A stretch of 64,000 bases of DNA from Tethya wilhelma. Taxonomy: Eukaryota > Porifera > Demospongiae > Tethyida > Tethyidae. Below, one piece after another: positions 52,301-64,000 of this stretch; positions within the stretch are counted from its first letter, which is position 1, and every line of letters starts with the position of its first letter. Position numbers and translations under genes: made by a program. The stretch lies in the NCBI GenBank assembly GCA_964030475.1, contig CAXIPT010000001.1:5801107-5865106 (forward strand). The letters are read 5' to 3'. The notes below the pieces were generated by a model, which did not search any database, had not been told where the DNA came from, and saw nothing but the letters and a program-made list of their open reading frames with translations.

Positions 52301-55300
52301 TTTGTTTTGGTGTGCGGCTTCCACTGGTCACAGTCGATGTGCCCAGCACTGCTTCTGCATCAGAACTCACAATGTGCTGGCTATCTGTGGTGTCTCCTTC
52401 GAGAGCCGATGCAGGACTCACAGGATCAGGGGGGGTGTCATACTGTTCATCCATGGTAATGGCGACTTCGTCAGAGGTTTCCGAAGTGTAAGAAGTCGTT
52501 GAGACTCTTTTCTTGCGATAGTCAAACCTACCAAGAATACTGGCGTCCAATTGTGACTGCTGATAGGCAGGTTGTGGGACTGTCAGCCGATTCTTGTCCT
52601 TACCAGTGCTAGGAGGAGATATCAAGTGCGCTTTGGACGTTTGCGGACTCTTGGAGTATTCTAGGATTCGNAACACTTTGATAGGAGAGTGATCTTCAAC
52701 AGTGGACACACGAGGACTAGCGTGGACAGTGACCTTTTGTTTCGGTGTGCGGCTTCCACTGGTCACAGTCGATGTGCCCAGCACTGCTTCTGCATCAGAG
52801 CTCACAATGTGCTGGCTATCTGTGGTGTCTCCTTCGAGAGCCGATGCAGGACTCACAGGATCAGGGGGGGTGTCGTACTGTTCATCCATGGTAATGGCGA
52901 CCTCGTCAGAGGTTTCTGAAGTGTAAGAAGTCGTTGAGACTCTTTTCTTGCGATAGTCAGACCTACCAAGAATACTGGCGTCCAATTGTGACTGCTGATA
53001 GGCAGGTTGTGGGACTGTCAGCCGATTCTTGTCCTTACCAGTGCTAGGAGGAGATATCAAGTGCGCTTTGGACGTTTGCGGACTCTTGGAGTATTCTAGG
53101 ATTCGTACATTCAACCCAGAGCTAGCAACAGATGGAGGGGTTGTGTTGCCAGCTACATGAATGCTGCCACCATCAGGGACATCTTGAAGCAAGAAAGTGT
53201 CTCTCTCTAGGATATTTAAGTGAGCAACGATGGTCCTTGCAAACTGTATCACTCCTATCTGCTCAGCGGCTCTTACAGACTCCCTGCTGTCGGTTTCATT
53301 CATTTCCCCAATGACAACTGTTGGCACCGACACTTGGATATCTGGAGGTGGTGGTTTAGGTGTCACCATGCTGTCTTCTGCTGCGATACGCAACCTCCTC
53401 CTCCAGTGCTTGCGAAGTTTTGCAGTGTCAGCAACGTGTCTGCTAAACTTGAGAAGAGGGATGGTAACAGTTGTTGAAAATGCATCCACACTTACACAAA
53501 ACTTGCAAGACACGTTGGACTTGAAGTCGTCAGAATTTTTGGTCTCACCATCATCAGTGTGTTCAGCAGGCTTCAACAGAGTCAAATGTTGGGGTTGCCC
53601 AAGGGAAGTTTCAGAGTTGTACTTGAGGCATCCGTTCACAGTCACTTGCTCCAGCATGAGAGCTGGGCTGCTGTTGAAGGTGGTCACTTGAGCCGATGAA
53701 GCCGGCATTTGCATATATTCAGCCGCAAAAAGAGTGGCTTCTCGTAGTTCAATGGTGAAATCGGCAAAATACTCGGCACTGTTGTGACAGAGGGTTCGTA
53801 GTTGAGGAGTGACCGGTAGTCCAGCGGCCAGGTAGAGCGGAAGGAGAGCTTCTCTCACGGCAATAAGACCACCGTAACTCACCTTGGTAAACATTGGTCC
53901 AAAGTCAATGTCCGCCAACAGGTTTTGTGTACTCGAATATATCATGTTTGGTACAGCAAGCTCCGACGGTGAGGGACTGATGCTGATGTAGCCCGTGGTG
54001 AACTCGGACTCATCGTCAGAAGGAGGTTGAGCTGACTGAGGGGACAGGAGGGGCCCAGAGGAGGCGTACATGGGGGACTGAGCTGGCTCAGAAATGACCG
54101 TTTGGTAAACACGTTTCTTCTTTACAGTGGCCATCTCTTTGAGGAAGTAGAGCCGAGTGGCCAGAGCTAGTAATGCAGCTATCAGCTCCTCCTCACAGAT
54201 GCTAGAGGGTGGCTCATTCTTGGGCAGTGAGATGAACGTCAGTTGGTCTTCAGAGAAGGAGTGAAGTGACATCCACAGCTGGTGTAGGCACGGGTAGATG
54301 ACACTTTGACGCAAGTGAACTGAAACTTCAGAGTGAACAGGATTCAGAGGCTGCAAAATAATTCAAAGTATAAATTTCAATTTCAATTGGAACAATTATT
54401 CATGCACAATCTTATTCACACACACACAAAGTGCATTATACCTTCGTATGTACAGGCATCCTTGCAGCATTGCTGATCAAAGCAAGCAGAACCTTTCTAT
54501 CTCTGAGTGTTTTGGCATCCACGACACCCTTGATTGTAGCTATCAAGTGTTCCACGCCAACCTGCCATGCTTCTATAGCTTCAATCAGCACCAGCACGTC
54601 CAACCCACCAGTACTGGGATTGGCAAGACCAGTGTTTGGAGCTGCTATCTGTGACCAGAACAGAGGGAGGGAGACCTTGATGACCAACTGGTTGTTCTTC
54701 TTTTCGCAGTCTTCTGATTTAGGTCTCAAGAGAGGATCTGAGAGCTGGTGATCCTGGACATTGTTCCATGAGAGAATCATCTCTTCCGAGAGCTCTGACT
54801 GAATAATCTCAGCCACACACGTTGCAGTCGCTTCACGTACACCAGCTTCAAGTAGATTACAGATGACTACTCCTCCATCACTGGATTTGGCACCTTCGAT
54901 GGATTGTGAAGAGTTGAGATGAAAGTTGAGCTGTGTCTGAGCTTGTGAAAGACCAGGTAGAGTGTGCTTAGATTTAGATTTAGGGGGGCGCTGCACCAAA
55001 GCACACACAGCTAGCTGAATAACAGGACACTTCAGATCTGCAGAAATCTTGAAAGAGTCTAGTTTTGTCCTTCCTTGCTTTTCTTTTTCTTCATCTTCCT
55101 TCTTCTCTTCTAGCATGGTGTTCTTGCTGCGTGGTGAGGTGAGCTGTATCACTGAAGCTGTATGCAAGAGCACATCACAATTGATGCCTTCCGTGTAGAG
55201 GGTCAATAGAGAGCTATGAGGAGCAATCTGTTTCAGATATGTTGAAGGTCGCGTGGAGCTACGATAGTCCATTTCAACGTCAACACACGGCAGTCTCCGT

Positions 55301-58300
55301 GGCAGCTGCAGCAGTTGGACAGCTGCAAAGGCTCCGGGAGCCATGGTGACAGTGAGGTGGAGCAGTGGGTGTTCAGGTGTTGGGAGATCTTGGAACGATT
55401 TCTCTTTGAGAAGCTTAGCTAGGTAATCCCCCACAGCAGTGCGACTGTCGTGAGCCAGCACACTCAAAATGGAGGTGGCAGAACGATGAGTGAAGAAGTC
55501 ATTGATGGAACTTGTTACACTGTAGATATATAGAAGTCACAGTATAATATTATGTCACACGTACAGCAATTATGATATCAGAAAATTCTTTATAGACTCT
55601 AATCAAAGCACCACTAAAAACACTTATGACCCTTAGGGGTACATTTTTGGGACCTCAAAAATTGTACATGCACATTATCTGGAGTTCAGGCAGGATGTTT
55701 ATATTTGGGAGGTAAAATGTAGCATGTTTGAGGTGCTAGGTTGTGCATACCGTGTAGCCGGAAAGTTTCGCGGGTATAAAGTTTCGCGGTTGGCTTCCCT
55801 TAACATTTTTGCAGGTTTTAAGTTTCGCGGTAATTGGTGACATTACAAATATAGCTAAGGCATCATCCGCGAAAACCGCAAAACTTTATACCCGCGAAAG
55901 TTTCCAGCTACACGGTATTTGGAGGTGTTCTTTAATTAGAGTCTATATATGGTAAAATGCTGTGTGCTGTGCATTACTCACTTTTCCACAAAGTCCAGTA
56001 GAGGTGGTGAGACAGTTGCAGTGATGTTCCCACTAATGACCAGACACAATGATACAGTGGCCAGCTTCTCTTTGTCCTCTCTCGGAGGTTCGTGGAGGCC
56101 GTGTCTCCTCCTCTCTCTCGGACGACTCGACCCCTTTCTCACGACACTCGGGACAAACCCAGCCGAGACGGGATTCACAAGAGGCACACGAAGATTGAAA
56201 CTCTCTGTGGCTTTATCGTCATGTGGAATAATGACAGGGGTTGGACGAATGGGGAGGGGGAAGCTTTGAGGATGATTTCTACTCTGCTGTCGTAGGTATG
56301 ACTTTGGTTCTGGAGCTGATCTTTGTTTGGTAAGTGGCGGATGTGCTGCTTGAAGAGTGTTCTTATTGCTGCTGTCAGATGTGACAGTCTCAACCCTCTT
56401 CTTTAGCGGTACGTTCAGCACAACAGATCGTATTGTTTGCGAGGGCAGCACTTCTTTGTACTCTTGAGTGTCTGCAAGAGGATCGTACCCTTCTTCACCA
56501 TCGATGGTATCATTGTTGTTACTTGTTCCACCACTCGATGGTGGAGCTCTGAAATCAATGCTCAATGCACTGGGCTTCTTGCGGTGTCGAGTCTGTCCCA
56601 CGCTCATTCCACTCACGCCAGCTTCATTGACGTTCTCGATGCTCATAAACTCGTCGTCTGTGAGAGAAGTGAGACTAGAACGAGCCGACACGAACGAACC
56701 ATCTGAAGTCTGAGAATAGATGGAACTGCGAGCTGGATCATAAGTCGCTTGCTGTGGTTCACTCAGTGCAGTTTGAAGCAGAGGAGGAGAGTCTGTGGTT
56801 TCTTGTGCTTTGCCGTACCTTAAATCATAATGTCTTAACAGTCCGTGGTGGATGGCTTTCATGCACTGAGTCTCCTTTATTGCACACACCAGCAGTGCCT
56901 GCTTGAGAGGCTGCAGTCCCAGGAATCTGGAGAATGTACCGCCACCTTCACTGGACATGGATGGGAACTGGGGACGATAGACAGCCGACTCCAACTTCCC
57001 TCGGGCCGGTCTCCTCTCAATTGGACGATCAAGGAAGGGGCACCCCCCACAACACCCGCACAGAGCTGCACTGGTATCGTCTCTCCAGAGAAACCATAAC
57101 CTTCTGGTTCTCTCGTCAGCCCTCTTGAGAAACACTGTCTGTCTCTCGGGAACACACTCCAAGATCTCACGGAGTTTCAAGTCTCCATGGAGGTTACCAA
57201 CCTCGAGGGCTCCAGCCTCCAGAATGAGAGCAGGGTCAGAGGAGAGAGGGACGTAATTGGTGGCAGTGAGGCCTTGGAGTTGAAGAGATAGACCGAGAGT
57301 TTCAGCAAAAGAGTGAAGTGTACACAAACCAAGATCAAACCCGTGGCTCTGTATGTGTGTAATTCAGTATATGGTGTTTGCAAGCAGTGAGTACACGTAC
57401 ATACAGGTGATATAATAGGTATAGTATATCAAAATGAGTGAATCAAAATGAATCAAAGTGAATCAAAAATGAATCAACTCACTTGTAGTCGTGTTATGTT
57501 GCTGCCTTCAGTGATGTACAAATCGGCCTCCTGGATGTCAAGATCAAAGAGAAGATACTTGATCTTCTCGGAGATTGGCTCGACTTTTGGCTCAATGAGT
57601 TCAGGATCAGGAGCCTCCCTGAACCCATCCCCAGTGGAGGCAGTGTGGATGAAGGCCGTGTAAAACCAGTCCAATGCATCCAACAACTGTGAATGTGTGT
57701 GTGTGTGTGTGTGTGTGTGTGGATTTGTTGGTTGGTTTGTTCCTTCAAAAATGATATTAAATTTATGCAAGAAACAGAAGCATTAAGTAGAAGTGATCAG
57801 ATTAATTATAATAATAATTATGCTTTATTTGGACAGTGTGTGATGGGTACCTGCGCTGTGGTGTTGTCACTACCCAATGATAAACATATACTCTAACCAC
57901 CAAAACATTGCCATTGCACCACAAAACCCACTCACCTGTCTTGTAGCAACAGATCCTGCTATTCTTCCTATCTTGAGTTGCATCATCCAGGCATACTCCA
58001 CTCTCTCTTGACACAGGTACTCGGTGAAACCGTGGCAATTGAATGCCACTCCACCCACAAGCACGTGACCCAGCTCGTACTTGGTTCCCAAGGGTCCTCC
58101 ATGAGCAGAACTCCGCCCACCACTTGAAGAGGGGTCCACAATGGATGGCACGTGCACCGTGAGGGGATCCACGTGCAGCCACACCTTGGTCTCTCTGTCA
58201 AGATACTCTACATTCACTCTGAACACTTCAGTACAGGCAGACGGAAGGGGGAAATCCCTAGGATACCCCTCAGGCAAGTGCTACAAGGATTGGACAAGCA

Positions 58301-58730
58301 TGTATTCTCATGTAATGCTTCCAAGATTTTGACAGCAAAAAAATGTGTTTTCTAAAGAAAATGAGTCAACAAAATTGATGACTGTGGCAACCTCAATGGA
58401 ACTTACAGCTGGGAACTCTGCGGTGATGTTACGCATTTTGAACTCCACATACACGTTCAGTGTTCTCTCTTTTGGCTCATCGGAACCCTCAAACAGGGAG
58501 GAAGGTGGGGCATCAACGAGATGAGGGGGAGGTGGGCGCTGGGGTAAGGGCTCGGAGGGGATATTTGAGTTGAACGTGGACACTTTAATGTATTCTCCTG
58601 GGTAGTTCTCCTACACACGTAGACAACATACAGAGGTCATTTGAGTACAATTAAAAACAAAACACTGATTGAATTGTGTAGGCATACGCGAAGCAAATTA
58701 GAACCCATGTAGATGTTTGCTATACTTATA

Positions 58731-58779
<49 letters not shown>

Positions 58780-61700
58780 AGAACAACACACAAATTAACC
58801 CAGCTATTTCTTTAGGTACACTGTTTCAGTAACATGATACTGTCGCTTACCTTGAGAGCTAACAAATCTCTTGCCAAGCAGCCAAACACCCTCAGCAGCA
58901 CCGTCGGGGCATCCACGTCCACAGTGAGCACGTTGGGCATCATTGGAGTACACTGGCCGGCTCTAGTATCATGGATGTGACTGCTATAGTCAATACTGAT
59001 GTTGAGACTCGGACCACACCCGATGTCCAGCCAGCCTTCCTCGTAGAGTGTGGCACCTCTGAAGCCCATGGGGAAGGCCTCGGCGTCCAGACGGTCGTCT
59101 TCTTGGTGCTGTTCTCCCAGTTCCGTAGGGTCCGTGTCAGGGACCTCCTCTTCCTCTTTCTTTTGTTCCTCCTCCTTGGTTGGCTCAACAATAGCCTCGA
59201 GAGAAATGGGGCGGAGATTACTCCCAACCGAGGGAGTCCCTCCTACCATGACGGGAGAGCTGATGACGTGGTGGACTGGTTCCATTGGAGATAACTTGGA
59301 GTGTTGTTCCTTGACGAGTGGTGATGGCTCAGTCTGGGGCATCGGATCCTTTTCAAGAGTTCTCTCTGAGCCTGTCAGACTGCTTGCCTTGGAGGCAGTC
59401 AACTTGGAACGGGTAGAGCGAGAAATGGATGAGGAGAGCTTCTCACTGGGTGTCTCCTGGGGAGAAAGTGTTCTCCATCTGTACTGGTTGTCACGTGACA
59501 GAGCAAACAGCCCCTCCCTCGTGGAACTGGAAGGGGGGACGTACTGACGCACTACAATGTCCTGTCCCTATTGATTTGGGGGATGAAATTTAGAGACACA
59601 CATGATAGGCATTTTAAAAGTGAAGATGACCATAATACTGTACAATTTCTAAACAGGATGTTGTGATTGGCTTACATTTGCTGTAAAGTGTATCTTCTGC
59701 TCAGCAGGAATGAATTCAGTGAATGGGAGACCAAAGGTGATCTGACCAGTTGTCCCACAGAAAGCCAATCGAGCTATACAGTGTATATTCACAATGCAAG
59801 TAAACTCAAGTGTCTTCATATGTACCATAAATCTAGAAAATTTCACTGTCATTTATATTTTGCAGTTTAAGGCAGTAAACCAAACATTACAATAGTAATG
59901 ACATGTTCCTATGAATAGTACTTTTACTAAACCATGCAAATTATAGAAAATAAAATGTGGAAATATTATCAGATGAAATATCCTTGTAAAGAAGCACCAA
60001 CTCACTGTTTTCCACGCCCTTTGAGGCCACATCCACCCAGTTGTAGCGATTGGTGAACAGGTAGATCTCATAGTTGGTCAGGTCTATTCCAATGTTCCAT
60101 TCCAGGGGTACAAAGGTCAATAAGTCTGATGGTTCATCTCCCAACCAGTCATCCAATAAATCTTTTTTTTTGAGAGGAAAAAATTAAGAAAACAGTTAAA
60201 ATATCCCAGAAATCAAAATACTCAGACATACTTGAATGATGACATATGGTACACTCATAATTCTAAACCTTTTGTCGATGAACATCAAATACACACACAC
60301 AAGGAAATAAACTACATCCAACAATGGGAAGGTATGCACACTACACACACGTACAGGACTCTCAAAGAGATATACCGCAATAGGGAGTGGATCACCATCA
60401 AGTGATTCTAATGCATGTTGGGTGCATCCATGTACTGTACAATAACATCTACAACACACAAACACATGTATATTCTACTTGGGGAAATGTACGTAATAAC
60501 TTCAAATACACACACACACACACACAACCCAACGAACATACCATTGACAAAGTCAATGTAGTTGAACAGGATGTTCACTTGGACATTGTCCCCGGTGAAT
60601 TTCATGTCCCAGTTCTGTGTGGCATTCCAAGTGCGAGGAAAGTGGAGATCAACGTGAAACGTCACCAGATCAGCCGAGGCAAGAGTCGGGAAGCTGAGCG
60701 AGGAATTGGCCTTGACCATGTTCAGCTCTCCTTCCACCACGGAGGTGTTTCCCTCGGGGTCATTGGTCCACGGCTGATGGATGGTCACCTGCGATCCTGT
60801 CCCCACGTTGAAGGTGAGCTGATGAAGAGAGGTCTCTTTGTCTCTGAACAGGACATTGAAGGTGGCCGGAGTGCTGAGTTGGACTCTCACATCAAACATG
60901 GTGTAAATTCGTTTCTCTCCAGGTTCAGGGTACACCGTGATCCCCTTAGCAACATAGTCGTTAGGAAAGAAGAAATGTTGGAGTAGTATACGCTGTCTGT
61001 TACCATAGCAACCATAATTAATGACAGTATTTTCACCCAGGACTACGTCAAAGGCAAATTTCGGTGGTTGTGTATCACCAAGAGGAACCAAACCTAAATC
61101 ACACGAGAAGGAATTAAGGGAGGGGGNATCGAGCTATACAGGGTATATTCACAATGCAAGTAAACTCAAGTGTCTTCATATGTACCATAAATCTAGAAAA
61201 TTTCACTGTCATTTATATTTTGCAGTTTAAGGCAGTAAACCAAACATTACAATAGTAACGACATGTTCCTATGAATAGTACTTCTACTGAACCATGCAAA
61301 ATAGAAAATAAAATGTGGAAATATTATCAGATGCAATGTATCCTTGTAAAGAAGCACCAACTCACTGTTTTCCACGCCCTTTGAGGCCACATCCACCCAG
61401 TTGTAGCGATTGGTGAACAGGTAGATCTCATAGTTGGTCAGGTCTATTCCAATGTTCCATTCCAGGGGTACAAAGGTCAATAAGTCTGACGGTTCATCTC
61501 CCAACCAGTCATCCAGTAAATCTTTTTTTTGAGAGGAAAAAAAAAAAAGAAAACATCCCAGAAATCAAAATACTCAGACATACTTGAATGATGACATATG
61601 GTACACTCATTAATTTTAAACCTTTTGTCGATGAACATCAAATACACACGCACAAGGAAATAAACTACATCCAACAATGGGAAGGTATGCACACTACACA

Positions 61701-61876
61701 CATGTACAGGATTCTCAAAGAGATATACCGCAATAGGGAGTGGATCACTACCAAGTGTTTCTAATGCATGTTGGGTGCATCCATGTAATGTACAATAACA
61801 TGTACAACAAACAAACCTATGTATATTCTACTTGGAGAAATGTACGTAATAACTTCAAACACACACACACACACAC

Positions 61877-61907
<31 letters not shown>

Positions 61908-63914
61908 ACCCAGTGAACATACCATTAACGAAGTCAATGTAGTTGAACAGGATGTTCACTTGGACATTGTCCCCAGTGAACTTCATGTCCCAGTTCTGAG
62001 TGGCATTCCATATGTGTGGAAAGTGGAGATCAACGTGAAACGTCACCAGATCAGCCGAGGCAAGAGTTGGGAAGCTGAGCGAGGAATTGGCCTTGACCAT
62101 GTTCAGCTCTCCTTCCACCACGGAGGTGTTTCCCTCGGGATCATTGGTCCACGGCTGATGGATGGTCACCTGCGATCCTGTCCCCACGTTGAAGGTGAGC
62201 TGATGAAGAGAGGTCTCTTTGTCTCTGAACAGGACGTTGAAGGTGGCCGGAGTGCTGAGTTGGACTCTCACGTCAAACATGGTGTAAATTCGCTTCTCTC
62301 CAGGTTCAGGGTACACCGTGATCCCCTTAGCAACGTAGTCGTTAGGAAAGAAGAAACGTTGAAGTAGAATACGCTGTCTGTTACCATAGCAACCATAATT
62401 AATGACAGTATTTTCACCCAGGACTACGTCAAAGGCAAATTTCGGTGGTTGTGTATCACCAAGAGGAACCAAACCTAAATCACATGAGAAGGAATTAAGG
62501 GAGGGAGGATGAAAGACAAGAATTTAGGGAACTTCTGGGAAAAACACTGATTTAGGCCTATTTCTGTTTAGAGCTCATCAGAACAATTATTTTAAATCTT
62601 AATTCCCTTTTGTGGCAGTCTTATGACTGAGAGGAAGGCTTTGCTCAATAGACTAGCTGTCTAGGTAAATCTGTCTCTCTTGGCTCTAATAAGGTACTGC
62701 ACCTGGTGAGTCCACAGAGTAGGTGATCTGTGCACTGTCAGATCTCAAGACGAGGTACACATCATCTGTCCCCTCGTGGAGAGTAGGAGGCCTATTGTTA
62801 GACATGTGCATGGATACATTAATAACAGAGCCCATTAGAGGGGGAGTTGAACGTGATATTTCACTAATGAGTATACTTTTCTCTGTCTGTTCAAATTGCA
62901 CGGCTACTAGATTGAGTACACGAGAATGTCATTAATTTTTGTGGTAATGTCTTGTAGCAGGGAAATAACTGTTGCAGCATATCTCTCTGATTAATGTACA
63001 CTGGTACAACTAATGTATATGAACCACTATAATTATTATAGTCAAAACGGCATCACTGATACACACTACCTGCTCCAACAAACACTGGGAAGCTACATCT
63101 AGAATTTGTGGGGTATTTTGCATACCTACAAAACAGTTAAGCTCCCAAAATTTCAATAGTATAGCAAACAAATAACCCACAAACACACACCACACACCAG
63201 TGCCAATACAATATGTGCAAGAGTTACACAATCACATCTATATATACCTCTCTGTTGAGACCTTCCCAGTGTAGCCGTGGCTAGGCTCCAACACCACTCT
63301 CACTGTGTCACCACTCCAGTCCAGCACATTCATCAGTTCATCGTAGGGGTTGGAAGCCTACAATACAAATGGTTCAACACAACAACAACAGAGTGTGAAG
63401 TCACTCAATACAGATGGAGTAGATAATGATGATTTGTAGAGTGTACATACCTCAGTCGTGGAATAATGCGCTTCCACCTTCTTGAAGTAGACCACCAGAC
63501 TCCGCTCAACCAAATGATTACCAAGCATTATACGTCCCTGAAAATACCATGACCATTTATTATGTACATCAAACAAGAATGCTTTCAATGGAGTTCACTG
63601 ACTTTGTTTATAGAGAAATGAAGAGAGGGCTGACTTGACTTCCACCATTGCCAGAAACCACTGCACCAAAAGAGAGTCAGTATACTAGTTAGTGGAGCAA
63701 TGCAACTGCACGATCCCAATGATGTAAACCCTCCCAATGCCTAGTGCCTGCTCAGCCGCATATAAACACTTTGTGGAAACAGTAGAGCCAGATTCAAGAG
63801 TAGGCACTTGTTATTTTAAAACCAAAGATGGCAGTTTGGAAAACAAGAATACTACTGACAAAAGTGCTTATATAATATTCTCACACCTTTCCTCTGTGTC
63901 TGGGTTTTCAGCAC
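44363..63914 (-). CDS. BLTP1: BLTP1 (KIAA1109/Tweek) bridge-like lipid transfer protein, N-terminus outside window
   Basis: About 27 exons from 63887-63914 down to the stop at 44363 give roughly 4,300 aa. Human BLTP1 has 5,005, so some hundreds of N-terminal residues lie beyond the right edge. Recognisable stretches: LGNHLVERSLVVYFKKVEAH (63451-63537), LGDEPSDLLTFVPLEWNI (60006-60161), YLFTNRYNWVDV, ASLVLGYDMRRLN (46743-48095), GQFNPHISWLLEKLGFKQAR and TTIPKWIQRGAMDPLD (44363-44751). Family members (fly Tweek, worm LPD-3, yeast Csf1) form long hydrophobic grooves that move phospholipids between the ER and other membranes. The longest exon is 51573-54350. Three single-N joins fall in the gene: at 47062 in an exon, at 52671 in the longest exon, and at 61127. 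The last two duplicate coding sequence artificially. Confidence 0.95.
46329..46378. repeat. (GA)n microsatellite in BLTP1 intron
   Basis: A GA-rich tract on the plus strand lies between the exons at 45856-46296 and 46425-46582. On the gene strand it forms a (CT)n polypyrimidine tract upstream of the acceptor. Confidence 0.9.
51430..51538. repeat. Foldback element in BLTP1 intron
   Basis: The arms AGCTCTTCCATTTCTTT... and ...AAAGAGATGGAAGAGCT are inverted repeats of about 42 bp with a few mismatches, and include CAGGTGTGAAAAGAATC opposite GATTCTTTCCACGCCTG. It looks like a small MITE or a hairpin. No flanking target duplication is clear. Confidence 0.65.
52237..53105. repeat. 434-bp coding segment repeated across single-N join in BLTP1
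   Basis: Units 52237-52670 and 52672-53105 have the same length and differ by a handful of bases. Because 434 plus the N equals 435, the reading frame continues through the join and gives a spurious 145-codon tandem repeat in a disordered Ser/Thr-rich part of BLTP1. Confidence 0.9.
55750..55915. repeat. 166-bp TA-flanked MITE in BLTP1 intron
   Basis: Terminal inverted repeats begin CCGTGTAGC and end GCTACACGG. The inner arms share GGAAAGTTTCGCGGGTATAA against the complement of TTATACCCGCGAAAGTTTCC. TA dinucleotides lie immediately outside both ends (55748-55749 and 55916-55917). This is the standard architecture of a non-autonomous Tc1/mariner-type element. The rest of this long intron (55520-55981) shows nothing else. 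Confidence 0.85.
58734..58770. repeat. (CA)n microsatellite in BLTP1 intron
   Basis: A pure CA tract on the plus strand lies between the exons at 58407-58610 and 58851-59567. Confidence 0.95.
59768..62507. repeat. About 1.36-kb BLTP1 segment repeated across single-N join
   Basis: The unit starting ATCGAGCTATACAG (59768-61126) restarts after the N at 61127 and runs to about 62507. Each unit holds two exons: 60006-60161 with 60542-61093, and 61366-61521 with 61923-62474. Intron indels and a few substitutions (for example PRTWNA against PHIWNA) separate them. Unmerged alleles are the simplest explanation; the real gene probably has one pair. Confidence 0.88.
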
Positions 63915-64000
63915 CTATAATAAGATCAAGAGGAGGCTAAATGAAAACAGTTTCAGTTAGGAATTGTTTTGAGTATAAATTCCACATAGAAATAACAAAT

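Noticed and set aside
52237..53105. A genuine internal protein repeat in BLTP1
   Set aside because: The units are the same length, nearly identical and joined exactly at an N.

Overview
The window is eukaryotic and almost certainly metazoan. It has spliced genes with mostly short GT-AG introns, secreted fibrinogen-domain proteins, an animal-type CENP-T, SNRNP25, a giant BLTP1 gene, and many (CA)n/(GT)n microsatellites. The tight packing, lineage-specific families and apparent heterozygosity suggest an early-branching invertebrate such as a demosponge. That assignment is inference and no single gene proves it.

Layout. 0.4-0.5 kb: short TA-flanked foldback element. 0.66-1.63 kb (-): fibrinogen-related gene FReD-A. 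1.9-16.8 kb (-): COG4, rebuilt here from 28 exons. 17.0-17.9 kb (+): FReD-B. 18.4-19.3 kb (+): FReD-C, a mirror-image paralogue of FReD-A with the same promoter layout. 19.7-20.8 kb (+): intronless ubiquitin-like/ankyrin gene. 20.9-26.9 kb (+): BOP1, interrupted by an inverted partial copy of COG4. 27.4-31.8 kb: four Rab-like GTPases (two -, two +). 32.2-33.3 kb (+): DPM1. 33.5-36.6 kb (-): AFG3L2-type m-AAA protease. 36.8-37.5 kb (+): CXorf65-like gene. 37.6-41.2 kb (-): CENP-T, present as two overlapping copies joined by one N. 41.3-42.1 kb (+): SNRNP25. 42.3-44.1 kb (+): two more Rab-like GTPases. 44.4 kb to the right edge (-): BLTP1 (KIAA1109/Tweek), lacking its N-terminus, which lies beyond the window.

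Function. Most genes are conserved housekeeping genes: Golgi tethering, ribosome assembly, dolichol-phosphate mannose synthesis, mitochondrial proteolysis, kinetochore, minor spliceosome and bridge-like lipid transfer. Several are head-to-head with 150-200 bp between start codons. The lineage-specific part is the three FReD genes and the six Rab-like GTPases. All six GTPases lack the catalytic glutamine of the G3 box (Ser, Val or Gly instead) and share one intron placed just before it. This is the most interesting biological signal I found.

Assembly. Six single-N joins occur (5019, 5868, 39418, 47062, 52671, 61127). At four of them the flanks repeat each other with minor differences, which looks like unmerged alleles or contig overlaps. 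These should not be read as real tandem duplications. The inverted COG4 copy inside BOP1 removes the start of a BOP1 exon and is either a rearranged allele or a misassembly. All identifications were made by eye from translated exons and remembered family features; no database search was run.
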